Part shown: positions 1 through 8,345 of the stretch, one piece after another
Numbering within the stretch: the first letter of the stretch is position 1
Layout of the letters: the number at the start of each line of letters is the position of its first letter
Origin: Symbiodinium natans
Taxonomy: Eukaryota; Sar; Dinophyceae; Suessiales; Symbiodiniaceae
NCBI GenBank assembly: GCA_905221605.1
Contig: CAJNDS010002723.1
Span: 1-64,000, forward strand
Length of the DNA stretch: 64,000 nt
Direction of reading: 5' to 3'
Notes under the pieces: model-generated
Database searches by the model: none
What the model was told of the DNA's origin: nothing
The model's input: only the letters and a program-made list of their open reading frames with translations
Program-made: the position numbers and the translations under genes

Positions 1-369
1 GGGTGGGGGGGGGTGGGGGGGGTGGGGGGGTGGGGTGGGGGGCCTATCTGGGTGGGACACTAAGCAAATCCTGCTTTCTCTCTTGCCCTACGAGCACCAA
101 GGGAGGGGACATACGACAAACCCTGGCAAGTCCAAAGCAAACCGTACGAGCACGAAGGGAGGGGGCACACGACAACAAACACAAGCATAAAGTTGACAAT
201 GGCTTGTTCAATGCTGACAACTGCGGTTCGAAATTTTGGCAATCTCCAAAACCCCGCCTGGCGACCAGGGAGGGTTTCAGGGTCTCTTACCTGACTTACG
301 CCTTCCATTTGCTTATTGCACCGCCCAACCACACCCCTGCAAGACGAAACCTGACCCTTTAAGTAAATT

Positions 370-434
370 GAGATGTTTATCCCTTCGTGGGACTAAGATA
401 ATTTTGCCACCTTCGAAAAGAGGAATAGAAACTC
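370..434 (+). repeat. 65-bp foldback element, subtype a (type copy of a 34-copy family)
   Basis: The element starts GAGATGTTTATCCCTTCG and ends GGAATAGAAACTC. The two ends are imperfect inverted repeats (TATCCCT against AGGGATA in subtype b), and an inner TCCC-TTCGT-GGGA hairpin is perfect. Subtype a has ATAATTTTGCC and GAGGAATAG; subtype b has ATATTTTTGCC and GAGGGATAG. Starts of subtype a: 370, 1234, 7306, 7401, 7984, 9049, 14614, 15460, 20220, 20313, 21015, 23684, 23777, 25207, 25999, 31542, 32388. Starts of subtype b: 506, 6754, 7510, 8122, 14750, 20422, 21151, 22063, 22980, 23886, 24733, 25343, 31678, 34662, 34767, 34953, 35058. It codes for nothing I recognise. It may be a very short MITE-like foldback or a satellite monomer. 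Confidence 0.85.
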
Positions 435-603
435 CCCTACCATTTGCTTATTGCACCGCCCAACCACACCCCTGCAAGACGAAACCTGACCCCTTTAAGT
501 AAATTGAGATGTTTATCCCTTCGTGGGACTAAGATATTTTTGCCACCTTCGAAAAGAGGGATAGAAACTCCCCTACCATTTGCTTATTGCACCGCCCGGG
601 GGT

Positions 604-692
<89 letters not shown>
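604..692 (+). repeat. Pure G homopolymer, 89 nt
   Basis: This is an uninterrupted run of 89 G between CCGCCCGGGGGT and a short GT-containing edge leading into GGCCTATCTGGG. The same 89-nt length recurs at 21249-21337 and 23984-24072. A second class of exactly 78 nt lies at 14848-14925, 20520-20597, 23078-23155 and 31776-31853. Such tracts should form G-quadruplex on the + strand. Confidence 0.9.
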
Positions 693-693
<1 letters not shown>

Positions 694-984
694 GGGGGGC
701 CTATCTGGGTGGGACACTAAGCAAATCCTGCTTTCTCTCTTGCCCTACGAGCACCAAGGGAGGGGACATACGACAAACCCTGGCGAGTCCAAAGCAAACC
801 GTACGAGCACGAAGGGAGGGGGCACACGACAACAAACACAAGCATAAAGTTGACAATGGCTTGTTCAATGCTGACAACTGCGGTTCCCATGCAAATTGCT
901 CCGGCACTGCCCTGTGGCATATCGTTGAACAGCCGAATGCTAACCTTACGAACTCTGTAGTGCCAGGAAATTCATCACCCCGAA

Positions 985-1108
985 GATTGCCAAAAATGGA
1001 TATCGGGCACGTAAAATCGTAAAGTTGACTCCGCGTTAAGAAATAAAACACTTTGAAAACGCGAGCAACTTTACGATTTTGCGCTTTCGGGTCGAAATTT
1101 TGGCAATC
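985..1108. repeat. 124-bp foldback hairpin (type copy of a 10-copy family)
   Basis: The left arm starts GATTGCCAAAA and the right arm ends TTTTGGCAATC, its exact reverse complement. Inside, AAAATCGTAAAGTTG (1013-1027) pairs exactly with CAACTTTACGATTTT (1066-1080), and CGCGTT pairs with AACGCG around an AT-rich loop of about 20 nt. Other complete copies are at 7057-7180, 8800-8923, 15211-15334, 19971-20094, 21630-21753, 22548-22671, 23435-23558, 25750-25873 and 32139-32262. Right-half remnants lie at about 21880-21935 and 22797-22850. The structure resembles a foldback MITE, but no transposase is in the window. Confidence 0.85.
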
Positions 1109-1323
1109 TCCAAAACCCCGCCTGGCGACCAGGGAGGGTTTCAGGGTCTCTTACCTGACTTACGCCTTCCATTTGCTTATTGCACCGCCCAACCACACCC
1201 CTGCAAGACGAAACCTGACCCTTTAAGTAAATTGAGATGTTTATCCCTTCGTGGGACTAAGATAATTTTGCCACCTTCGAAAAGAGGAATAGAAACTCTG
1301 AGTGGGCTTAAGGGTCAATGAAC

Positions 1324-1344
1324 CCGGAACATTTTTGGCTCAAG
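1324..1344 (+). other. Relic of the dinoflagellate spliced leader (DinoSL), copy 1
   Basis: The 21 nt starting CCGGAAC and ending ATTTTTGGCTCAAG match the conserved dinoflagellate spliced leader at 17 of 21 positions without gaps, including the whole 3' part TTTTGGCTCAAG, as compared by eye with the known leader. DinoSL is joined to nuclear mRNA 5' ends by trans-splicing, so a genomic copy upstream of an intronless gene marks an mRNA that was reverse-transcribed and reinserted. It sits 200 bp before the ATG, in the untranslated leader shared by all five copies. Confidence 0.8.
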
Positions 1345-1440
1345 ATCGGGCCATGCGCCTAGAGAACAAAGGGTGCTTGGTGTTTTGGGTTGGTTTGTTG
1401 TTTGTCGATTCAGGGATCAAGGGCTTCTGTTGGGGTTGAC

Positions 1441-1478
1441 TATTTTGTTCCCTGTCCTCCTTCGGTTGCCCCCCGTAG
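1441..1478 (+). promoter_or_regulatory. Candidate trans-splice acceptor upstream of copy 1
   Basis: A pyrimidine-rich stretch (tattttgttccctgtcctcc and the following 18 nt) ends in TAG at 1476-1478, a standard 3' splice-acceptor shape. A new spliced leader would be added here, 67 nt before the ATG at 1545. The leader would then include a five-codon upstream ORF (ATG at 1482, stop at 1494-1496). The same site is at 9292-9293, 15703-15704, 26242-26243 and 32631-32632 (AG positions) in the other copies. The CAG at about 1411-1413 is a weaker alternative. There is no RNA evidence. Confidence 0.4.
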
Positions 1479-1544
1479 GTTATGAGCCCAAATTAGGCCC
1501 CCTGCGGTCGGGTGTTCTCTCAAGGTTTTTGGGATCAAGAAGCA

Positions 1545-4500
1545 ATGCCTTCTCCCAAGCGATGGCTCCAGCCTTCTTCGGATGGTGGTCAGAATGGTGG
1601 AGCTGGAAATGGTGCAGCTGAGTCTCTGGGTGAAAGGGCGGTGCTGGAAGAGGTAATGCCTGGCGCTGAAGAACATCTGGAAGAAGCCTTGGTTGCAGAA
1701 GGCCCCAATGTGGGTATGAATCCCAATGTGGATATGGTTAGCAATGCTGAAGCTGAAGGACGTGCTGTTTCTGTATCGCCAAAGCCGGGTGAAAAAAGGA
1801 ACTGGGATGAAACTGGTGGTATGGATGTAGAGCTGGAAGCGACGGTGTTGCGCGTGATGCTGAAGCACGGCTTTACTACGGCATCGTCTTCGTCTTCAAG
1901 TAGGAGAATGGTCAGTCAAGAAACGCAGACTGAACTGAGTGGTGAGGTGGCTCTATTGGAGAAGGTAAAGAACAAGATTTCTGATGGGCCAGGTAGTATG
2001 GACGGTGGTGACCTTCGTTCTTCAAGTGGTTCAGCTGGAAAAAAGGTACAGGAGCCACAGGAAGTGAGGGAGATGCATCCAGAGGAGATTTTGGAGCTGG
2101 AGGCCGTTATTCAGGAGGAGCGTGAGCAAGAGAACGCTCAACTGGAGCAATTGCGGCTGGAAGCAGATTCCTTCCTGAAGGGAAGCGAAGCTCCTATGGT
2201 CGATTCTGAATGGGAGATGCATTTTCAAGACGGTCGACCGTACTACTACAACATTGCTACTCAGAGGGCTCAATGGGAATGCCCAGATGGGTTCATCAAC
2301 GCTGCTGGAGAGGCGATGGCAGATGGACGGGCTACTGTTTCGGTTAAGGAAAAAGGGAAGAACAAGGTTTCTGTCCCACTGCCGGAACTGGGTTCTACAA
2401 CGTCGACTCCGTCATCTGAGTCCATCAGGGCCTTGCAGGGTAGTGTAGATAGTTTGATAGAAAAGGATTTTTCCTCTACTGTCGGGGAGAGCGGTCTTAG
2501 GGGTAGTAACGCTGCTGAGACCTCGGGTTCCACGAGGGAGGACAAGATTTCTGGGATCCAAAAGAACATGGCTGGAGGACACCTGGATCAGAAAAGACGC
2601 AAAGCGCTTTCTGAGGGTGACGCAGCCGTGAAATCTGTGGATCCGGGAGAAACAATGCCCAATGCGGAGTTTGGAGTTGTGTCGGCTGCAGAAGAGCGAG
2701 TGGTAGATGTGGTACCTGTCGTTCAGGGAAGTGGTCCTGGAGATTCGGATGACGAAGGGAAAAAATTGTGCATTACGACTGAGGAGGTCTCTTCGTTTGG
2801 TGCCGGGAATTCTGCCATTCAAAGGGAAAATGAAGCTTCTGGAACAGCTGGAGACACGGTTGATTTGAAGGAGAAGGCCTGGAGCGCCAATGAAGCGCGG
2901 GTCAATGTGCCAGATAGTACGTGGAGTGCAGAAAAAGCACGGGTTGAGGTGCATATGGTGTCACGTTCCGCGGATGACTGCAACAATGGGGCGCAGGTCT
3001 CCGTAGCCGCTGATGATGGAGGTTCACAGGTGGACGCACTGGTGCAGCCTGAAGTTAGCAGCGAGGAACGAAATGGCGAAGGCTACACCGGAGCCAATGC
3101 GGCAGCTGTGGTCAACGACAGTGGTGATTCTCTTTTGGAAACCATGGAGCCAAAGGAGCCTGCGGTGGAAGAAAATATGCCTACCGCGGATGACCAATCC
3201 AATAGCCCTGTAGTGGAAGAAAATTTGCCTGCTGCAGAAGGTTTGAAAAAGGACTCCAATGGAGGGTCCACTCCCAGGAAGGGAGAAGTGTTGCCATCTG
3301 AATGCTTGCCGGAAGTCGACACCGAGCGAGCTGTAACGGATGAGGCAAAGCCATTGGCTGGAAAAGAGGATGGTTCTGACCTCCAGGAGCACAAGGTGGA
3401 TGAGCTTGTGGGACTCGTGGAGCAGGACAAGCAGCTTGCCGCCAAGGTGGAAACAAGGGATGTTCCGGGAGCCGAAGAAACAATTCCGGTTTCTGAAGAA
3501 CCAACGAAGAAAGTGCCCAGAGCGGGAGCCTTGGATACACCTGGAGAGCATTGCTATCAAGAGGGAGATCAGATCATTGGTCTTGTGCGCTGCATCAATG
3601 GGCATGGAGCTTTTTTGGACCATGGCGATGTGAATGTATTGATTCCTGCGGAAGGGAAGAATACACCTCTTTTCAAATTTAGGGACACTGTCAATGGAAC
3701 AGTGAAAAGGGTGGAAGATGATGGTACCGTGATCTTGGACACCTTTCTGGTTTTGGAGGAGCAGGATGAGGAGGATTCCTCTTCGGCGCTACGCAAATGG
3801 AAAGACAGCGGCTGGGGTACATGGTGGACAGGCTCATGGCAGACTGGTCAATGGTACCAAGGTTCCGATGGTCAATGGGACTGGAAGTCGGAAGAAGCGC
3901 AATCCAATGAGTGGTTTGCAGTTCAGGATCTATCCTCAGAAGAACAAAAGGAAAGGCAGCTCTATGGAGAAAAGATCTATAGAGATCTTCTGGAGGATGG
4001 AAAAACTGATAAGGCTTATTTGGGAAAAATCGTTGGGATGTTGTTGAGTCGTCCAATGGACGTGGTGGTGGAGTGTGTCGCAGATCGTGCATTCCTGGAT
4101 GGTGAAGCTCGGCGTGCATACGGCATCCTACAAAGGGATGGGTGGAAGCCTGAAGGAACAGAATGCGCAGGCTTGGAAGAAACAACCACTTTTCCCAGGA
4201 AGCTGTACCACAACGCACTCTACGAACTGGCACGAAAGACAAGGAGATACAGTGGACCAGTTGTGGGTGAGGCGGTGGCAATGTTGCTAAGCCAAGGGAA
4301 AGATGAGCTTTGGAACAAGCTGTGGTTGGATACCAAGCGATTTCTGCAGGAGCTTGATGGTGCAATCGAAGTGATGAGTAAGAGGGAAAACAGGCCAATG
4401 GAAGCCTATATGGATCCTGATCAGTATAAAAAGGCTCACATGACTCCAAAAACTGTGTCACCAGGATACAGCAAACTCTGCAAATTCTTCAATCAGGGGA

Positions 4501-5729
4501 GGTGTCGCAATGGAGATGGGTGTTCCTATGAACATCGTCGTTGTGGTGAAGGGTGGCCTGAAGGAGAGCCAACTGAGCCAAGGAACAACCAAAAAACTGG
4601 TGACGAGGATGGGGACATCGGTGGCCCTCCAACTGATGAAGGTGCAGTGGATGAGGTGCAGCAGGAGCGGGAGGATTCAGCCTTCCGTGCCCAGTACAAC
4701 TATGGCAAAGGGACATCAAAAGGTGAGCCTACGTTGGGTGAAACGAAAAAGCGGCTGTGCCTGTACTACAGTCAAGGTGGTTGTAAATATGGGACTACTT
4801 GCAGGTATCTTCACGACGATGACATAGCATTGGAAGGGACTTGGGAACCCGGCAAAGCTTGGGACAATGCTTCCAGGAAGGCACTAAGGGACGCGGGGTT
4901 CCACCATTGCTGTTTCGATTATTACCTCAGAGGACAATGCCGTAAGCGGTTCAATTCCTGCAGATATTCCCACGACGAGATGTCAGCTGAGCGGCTGGCG
5001 CACCTGAAACACTTGGTACATGTGGCCAATCAGGTCCGGTTTGAAAGAGAGAGAGGATTGGAGATTTCGGACAGGAGTACTTTTCAGCCACCTGCGAGTG
5101 GGGGAGCTGAATCTTCATCGTCCTCAGCACCACAAGCGTTGCAAATGACCAATGTGTCAAAGAAAACAAGTGAGGTTGATACACTGGATGGAACAGATGG
5201 AGATGTACAAAAGGATTCGGTGGCAGAGACTACCACTGTACGTCTTCAGAATCCAGGAGAGCCAATAGAAAATTGGATGGCTCGCAACCAACACTTGTGG
5301 GTGTATACGCCCCACATAAGTGAGGTGATGATCAAGCTTGGTGTGACCACTGTCCAAGAGCTACAAGAGTACATAATTGTGGAGGACTTGATGGAAAAAG
5401 GGGTTAACAAGGTGACGGCCTGCAAAATTCTGCAATTGGGTGGTGTCCATTACCGGCCAATGTCGCCGGGTATGGCTGTTTCTACCAACGCAGCAGTACG
5501 TGTGCAACAATCTTCTGGAAGCCGTGACGCTGGAAGAGGTGGGGTGAGAACTATCTCTCAAGTGTGTGAAGCTGAAGGTCCTGGTACAAAGGAAATGCCA
5601 CGAGGGTCTTATCGAGAGATTTTCGACACAGGCAAGTACCATGACGCTTGGACACTGGCACAGAGGTCCCCGTTGTGCGTGCAGAAGTTGCGATTGGTGG
5701 GAGTTGGAAGGAAGGCCCTTGCTGGATAA
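1545..5729 (+). CDS. WW / S1 / tandem MLLE / triple CCCH / SAM-like protein, copy 1 (full length)
   Basis: This is an intronless 1,394-codon gene for a probable RNA-binding adaptor. Reading domains from ATG 1545: a Glu-rich predicted helix at about 180-210; a WW domain (W223, GRPYYYN, W244); a long acidic low-complexity stretch; an S1-like fold at about 674-735 (VRCINGHGAFLDHGDVNVLI); Trp-rich repeats at about 755-780; an MLLE domain at about 797-866 with signature KIVGMLLS (828-835); a second MLLE-like domain at about 883-946 (VAMLLS, 911-916); CCCH fingers C979/C987/C993/H997, C1072/C1080/C1086/H1090 and C1123/C1132/C1139/H1143; and a SAM-like domain at about 1245-1298. A GTG at 1512 is in frame after stop 1494-1496, but the first ATG is preferred in a eukaryote. 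Copy-specific changes are C1341 (Arg in copies 2 and 4) and a silent Pro81 codon shared with copy 3. The protein may continue in another frame past the stop. Domain assignments are by eye. Confidence 0.85.
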   Translation: MPSPKRWLQPSSDGGQNGGAGNGAAESLGERAVLEEVMPGAEEHLEEALVAEGPNVGMNPNVDMVSNAEAEGRAVSVSPKPGEKRNWDETGGMDVELEATVLRVMLKHGFTTASSSSSSRRMVSQETQTELSGEVALLEKVKNKISDGPGSMDGGDLRSSSGSAGKKVQEPQEVREMHPEEILELEAVIQEEREQENAQLEQLRLEADSFLKGSEAPMVDSEWEMHFQDGRPYYYNIATQRAQWECPDGFINAAGEAMADGRATVSVKEKGKNKVSVPLPELGSTTSTPSSESIRALQGSVDSLIEKDFSSTVGESGLRGSNAAETSGSTREDKISGIQKNMAGGHLDQKRRKALSEGDAAVKSVDPGETMPNAEFGVVSAAEERVVDVVPVVQGSGPGDSDDEGKKLCITTEEVSSFGAGNSAIQRENEASGTAGDTVDLKEKAWSANEARVNVPDSTWSAEKARVEVHMVSRSADDCNNGAQVSVAADDGGSQVDALVQPEVSSEERNGEGYTGANAAAVVNDSGDSLLETMEPKEPAVEENMPTADDQSNSPVVEENLPAAEGLKKDSNGGSTPRKGEVLPSECLPEVDTERAVTDEAKPLAGKEDGSDLQEHKVDELVGLVEQDKQLAAKVETRDVPGAEETIPVSEEPTKKVPRAGALDTPGEHCYQEGDQIIGLVRCINGHGAFLDHGDVNVLIPAEGKNTPLFKFRDTVNGTVKRVEDDGTVILDTFLVLEEQDEEDSSSALRKWKDSGWGTWWTGSWQTGQWYQGSDGQWDWKSEEAQSNEWFAVQDLSSEEQKERQLYGEKIYRDLLEDGKTDKAYLGKIVGMLLSRPMDVVVECVADRAFLDGEARRAYGILQRDGWKPEGTECAGLEETTTFPRKLYHNALYELARKTRRYSGPVVGEAVAMLLSQGKDELWNKLWLDTKRFLQELDGAIEVMSKRENRPMEAYMDPDQYKKAHMTPKTVSPGYSKLCKFFNQGRCRNGDGCSYEHRRCGEGWPEGEPTEPRNNQKTGDEDGDIGGPPTDEGAVDEVQQEREDSAFRAQYNYGKGTSKGEPTLGETKKRLCLYYSQGGCKYGTTCRYLHDDDIALEGTWEPGKAWDNASRKALRDAGFHHCCFDYYLRGQCRKRFNSCRYSHDEMSAERLAHLKHLVHVANQVRFERERGLEISDRSTFQPPASGGAESSSSSAPQALQMTNVSKKTSEVDTLDGTDGDVQKDSVAETTTVRLQNPGEPIENWMARNQHLWVYTPHISEVMIKLGVTTVQELQEYIIVEDLMEKGVNKVTACKILQLGGVHYRPMSPGMAVSTNAAVRVQQSSGSRDAGRGGVRTISQVCEAEGPGTKEMPRGSYREIFDTGKYHDAWTLAQRSPLCVQKLRLVGVGRKALAG

Positions 5730-5840
5730 AAAACAGGTGCGACTGGTGCCACGCTCACGCTCACAACGGCGTGTGCAGCCGGCGGAAGTGGTGGAAAAGC
5801 CGAAGCCGCTGGAACCAGTAAAGCCTCGTGGTGGTTTGTC
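5668..5840 (+). other. Out-of-frame coding-like tail of the gene, copy 1
   Basis: Past about 5670 the +1 frame reads through the annotated stop for 50 or more codons with gene-like composition (CACRSCDWWELEGRPLL, then KKQVRLVPRSRS, then VEKPKPLEPVKPRGG) until it runs into the G tract at 5841. The shift could be one extra base in the CCCC at 5668-5671. The same sequence follows copies 2 (13483-13655) and 4 (30433-30605), so the change predates the amplification. It could be an old frameshift, a programmed shift, or simply the 3' UTR. Confidence 0.4.
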
Positions 5841-5991
5841 GGGTGGGGGTGGGGGTGGGGGTGGGGGTGGGGGTGGGGGTGGGGGTGGGGGTGGGGGTGG
5901 GGGTGGGGGGTGGGGGGGTGGGGGTGGGGGGTGGGGGGGTGGGTGGGTGGGGGGGGGCCCCGTTGGGGGGGGGGGTGGGGGGGGTGGGGGG
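5841..5991 (+). repeat. TGGGGG hexamer array and G tract after copy 1
   Basis: The gene cassette ends abruptly in a tract where T recurs every 6 nt (11 times, 5844-5904), followed by an irregular G/T tract carrying GGGGCCCCGTTGGGG. Copy 2 has the same tract with 8 periodic T (13656-13778) and copy 4 with 6 (30606-30705). It lies where a processed gene would normally carry poly(A). Confidence 0.85.
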
Positions 5992-6110
5992 CCTATCTGG
6001 GTGGGACACTAAGCAAATCCTGCTTCCTCACAATGGGTTTTTTTTATCCCAGATGTTTAAAATCCTGCTTCCTCACAAGAGCCGAAAAGAGGGTGGTTTA
6101 AGTAAATTGA

Positions 6111-6242
6111 GATGTTCAGCCCGAAATAGCACGCTTTGCAGGAATCCGGTAATATAATATTGTCAGACACGGACGGGATCCCACCACCCACCTCTGGGTT
6201 TATTATTATAAATCCCACCTCTGGGTTTATTATTATAAATCC
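6111..6242 (+). repeat. AT-core repeat module (type copy)
   Basis: The module reads TTGAGATGTTCAGCCC, AATAGCACGCTTTGCAGG, then the near-palindrome AATATAATATT followed by GTCAGACACGGACGGG, then two 27-bp direct repeats containing TTTATTATTATAAATCCC. It shares its first 20 bp with the 65-bp elements. Other + strand copies begin near 6590, 13890, 14385, 30820, 31310, 57410, 57840 and 58425. Inverted copies lie at about 56735-56890 and 58290-58400. Confidence 0.75.
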
Positions 6243-6490
6243 CAATGCGGGGGTGAAGTGGGTTCGCCACGCCTGCCAGGGTTTCGAGTGGGTTTGGGAT
6301 GTGTTGGCTGGGTTTTGGGCGGGTTTGGGTGGGTTTCGGTGGGTTTTGCGTGGGTTTTGCGTGGGTTTGAGTGGGCTTGGGATGGGTTTTGGGTGGGTTT
6401 GGGTGTTTGGCTTATGCGTGGGTTTTGTGTGGGTTTGAGTGGGCTTGGGATGGGTTTTGGGTGGGTTTTGGGTGGGTTTGGGTGTTTGGC
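6243..6490 (+). repeat. GGGTTTT minisatellite
   Basis: A degenerate array of TTTTGGGTGGG-type units lies on this strand. Equivalent arrays lie at about 14040-14278 and 30965-31205. C-rich-strand versions lie at about 36597-36795, 38522-38725, 39528-39565, 41005-41055 and 58140-58235. It is telomere-like in base pattern but irregular, and likely able to form G-quadruplex. Confidence 0.75.
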
Positions 6491-8345
6491 TTAGAGGTGT
6501 GTCTTGGAGGGAGGCGGTGCAATAAGCAAATGGGATGGGCAGATGTTTAAAATCCTGCTTCCTCACAAGAGCCGAAAAGAGGGTGGTTTAAGTAAATTGA
6601 GATGTTCAGCCCGAAATAGGAATCCGGTAATATAATATTGTCAGACACGGACGGGATCCCACCACCCAATGCTGACAACTGCCCCTACCATTTGCTTATT
6701 GCACCGCCCAACCACACCCCTGCAAGACGAAACCTGACCCCTTTAAGTAAATTGAGATGTTTATCCCTTCGTGGGACTAAGATATTTGTGCCACCTTCGA
6801 AAAGAGGGATAGAAACTCCCCTACCATTTGCTTATTGCACCGCCCGGGGCCCTGGCGAGTCCAAAGCAAACCGTACGAGCACGAAGGGAGGGGGCACACG
6901 ACAACAAACACAAGCATAAAGTTGACAATGGCTTGTTCAATGCTGACAACTGCGGTTCCCATGCAAATTGCTCCGGCACTGCCCTGTGGCATATCGTTGA
7001 ACAGCCGAATGCTAACCTTACGAACTCTGTAGTGCCAGGAAATTCATCACCCCGAAGATTGCCAAAAATGGATATCGGGCACGTAAAATCGTAAAGTTGA
7101 CTCCGCGTTAAGAAATAAAACACTTTGAAAACGCGAGCAACTTTACGATTTTGCGCTTTCGGGTCGAAATTTTGGCAATCTCCAAAACCCCGCCTGGCGA
7201 CCAGGGAGGGTTTCAGGGTCTCTTACCTGACTTACGCCTTCCATTTGCTTATTGCACCGCCCAACCACACCCCTGCAAGACGAAACCTGACCCTTTAAGT
7301 AAATTGAGATGTTTATCCCTTCGTGGGACTAAGATAATTTTGCCACCTTCGAAAAGAGGAATAGAAACTCTGAGTGGGGGCTTGACCCTTTAAGTAAATT
7401 GAGATGTTTATCCCTTCGTGGGACTAAGATAATTTTGCCACCTTCGAAAAGAGGAATAGAAACTCAACCACACCCCTGCAAGACGAAACCTGACCCCTTC
7501 AAGTAAATTGAGATGTTTATCCCTTCGTGGGACTAAGATATTTTTGCCACCTTCGAAAAGAGGGATAGAAACTCCCCTACCATTTGCTTATTGCACCGCC
7601 CGGGGGTGGGGGGGGGGTGGGGGGTGGGTGGGGGTGGGGTGGGGTGGGGGGGGGGGCCTATCTGGGTGGGACACTAAGCAAATCCTGCTTTCTCTCTTGC
7701 CCTACGAGCACCAAGGGAGGGGACATACGACAAACCCTGGCGAGTCCAAAGCAAACCGTACGAGCACGAAGGGAGGGGGCACACGACAACAAACACAAGC
7801 ATAAAGTTGACAATGGCTTGTTCAATGCTCACAACTGCGGTTCGAAATTTTGGCAATCTCCAAAACCCCGCCTGGCGACCAGGGAGGGTTTCAGGGTCTC
7901 TTACCTGACTTACGCCTTCCATTTGCTTATTGCACCGCCCAACCACACCCCTGCAAGACGAAACCTGACCCTTTAAGTAAATTGAGATGTTTATCCCTTC
8001 GTGGGACTAAGATAATTTTGCCACCTTCGAAAAGAGGAATAGAAACTCTACCCTACCATTTGCTTATTGCACCGCCCAACCACACCCCTGCAAGACGAAA
8101 CCTGACCCCTTTAAGTAAATTGAGATGTTTATCCCTTCGTGGGACTAAGATATTTTTGCCACCTTCGAAAAGAGGGATAGAAACTCCCCTACCATTTGCT
8201 TATTGCACCGCCCGGGGGTGGGGGGGGGGTGGGGGGTGGGTGGGGGTGGGGTGGGGTGGGGGGGGGTGGGGGGGGGGGGGGGGTGGGGGGGGGGGGGGGG
8301 GGCGGGTGGTGGGGGGGGGGTGGGGGTGGGGGGGTGGGGTGGGGA

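Larger units (their letters stand above)
1..1308. repeat. Mosaic repeat spacer upstream of gene copy 1
   Basis: This stretch has no gene. In order it holds the end of a G/T tract (1-42), a CTATCTGGG module, a duplicated TACGAGCAC module, a short form of the GAAATTTTGGC module, a subtype a 65-bp element (370-434), a subtype b element (506-570), a long G tract (597-699), the CTATCTGGG and TACGAGCAC modules again, a segment with a 124-bp foldback (985-1108), and a final subtype a element (1234-1298) directly before gene copy 1. The same modules recur in every spacer of the array. ORFs across it are glycine or proline runs and repeat translations, not genes. Confidence 0.85.

Noticed and set aside
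597-720. Long ORFs over the G tracts encoding poly-Gly or, on the other strand, poly-Pro proteins
   Set aside because: They are forced open by a sequence that cannot contain stop codons and have no conserved non-repeat part.
2031-5642. Several antisense and alternative-frame ORFs of 65-256 codons inside each gene copy
   Set aside because: They recur identically in each copy only because the main gene does, lack known domains and have compositions typical of shadow frames.
1545-5729. The array gene as a retrotransposon Gag
   Set aside because: Its fingers are CCCH type, not CCHC knuckles; it has WW, S1 and MLLE features unlike Gag, and no protease, reverse transcriptase, integrase or LTR accompanies it.
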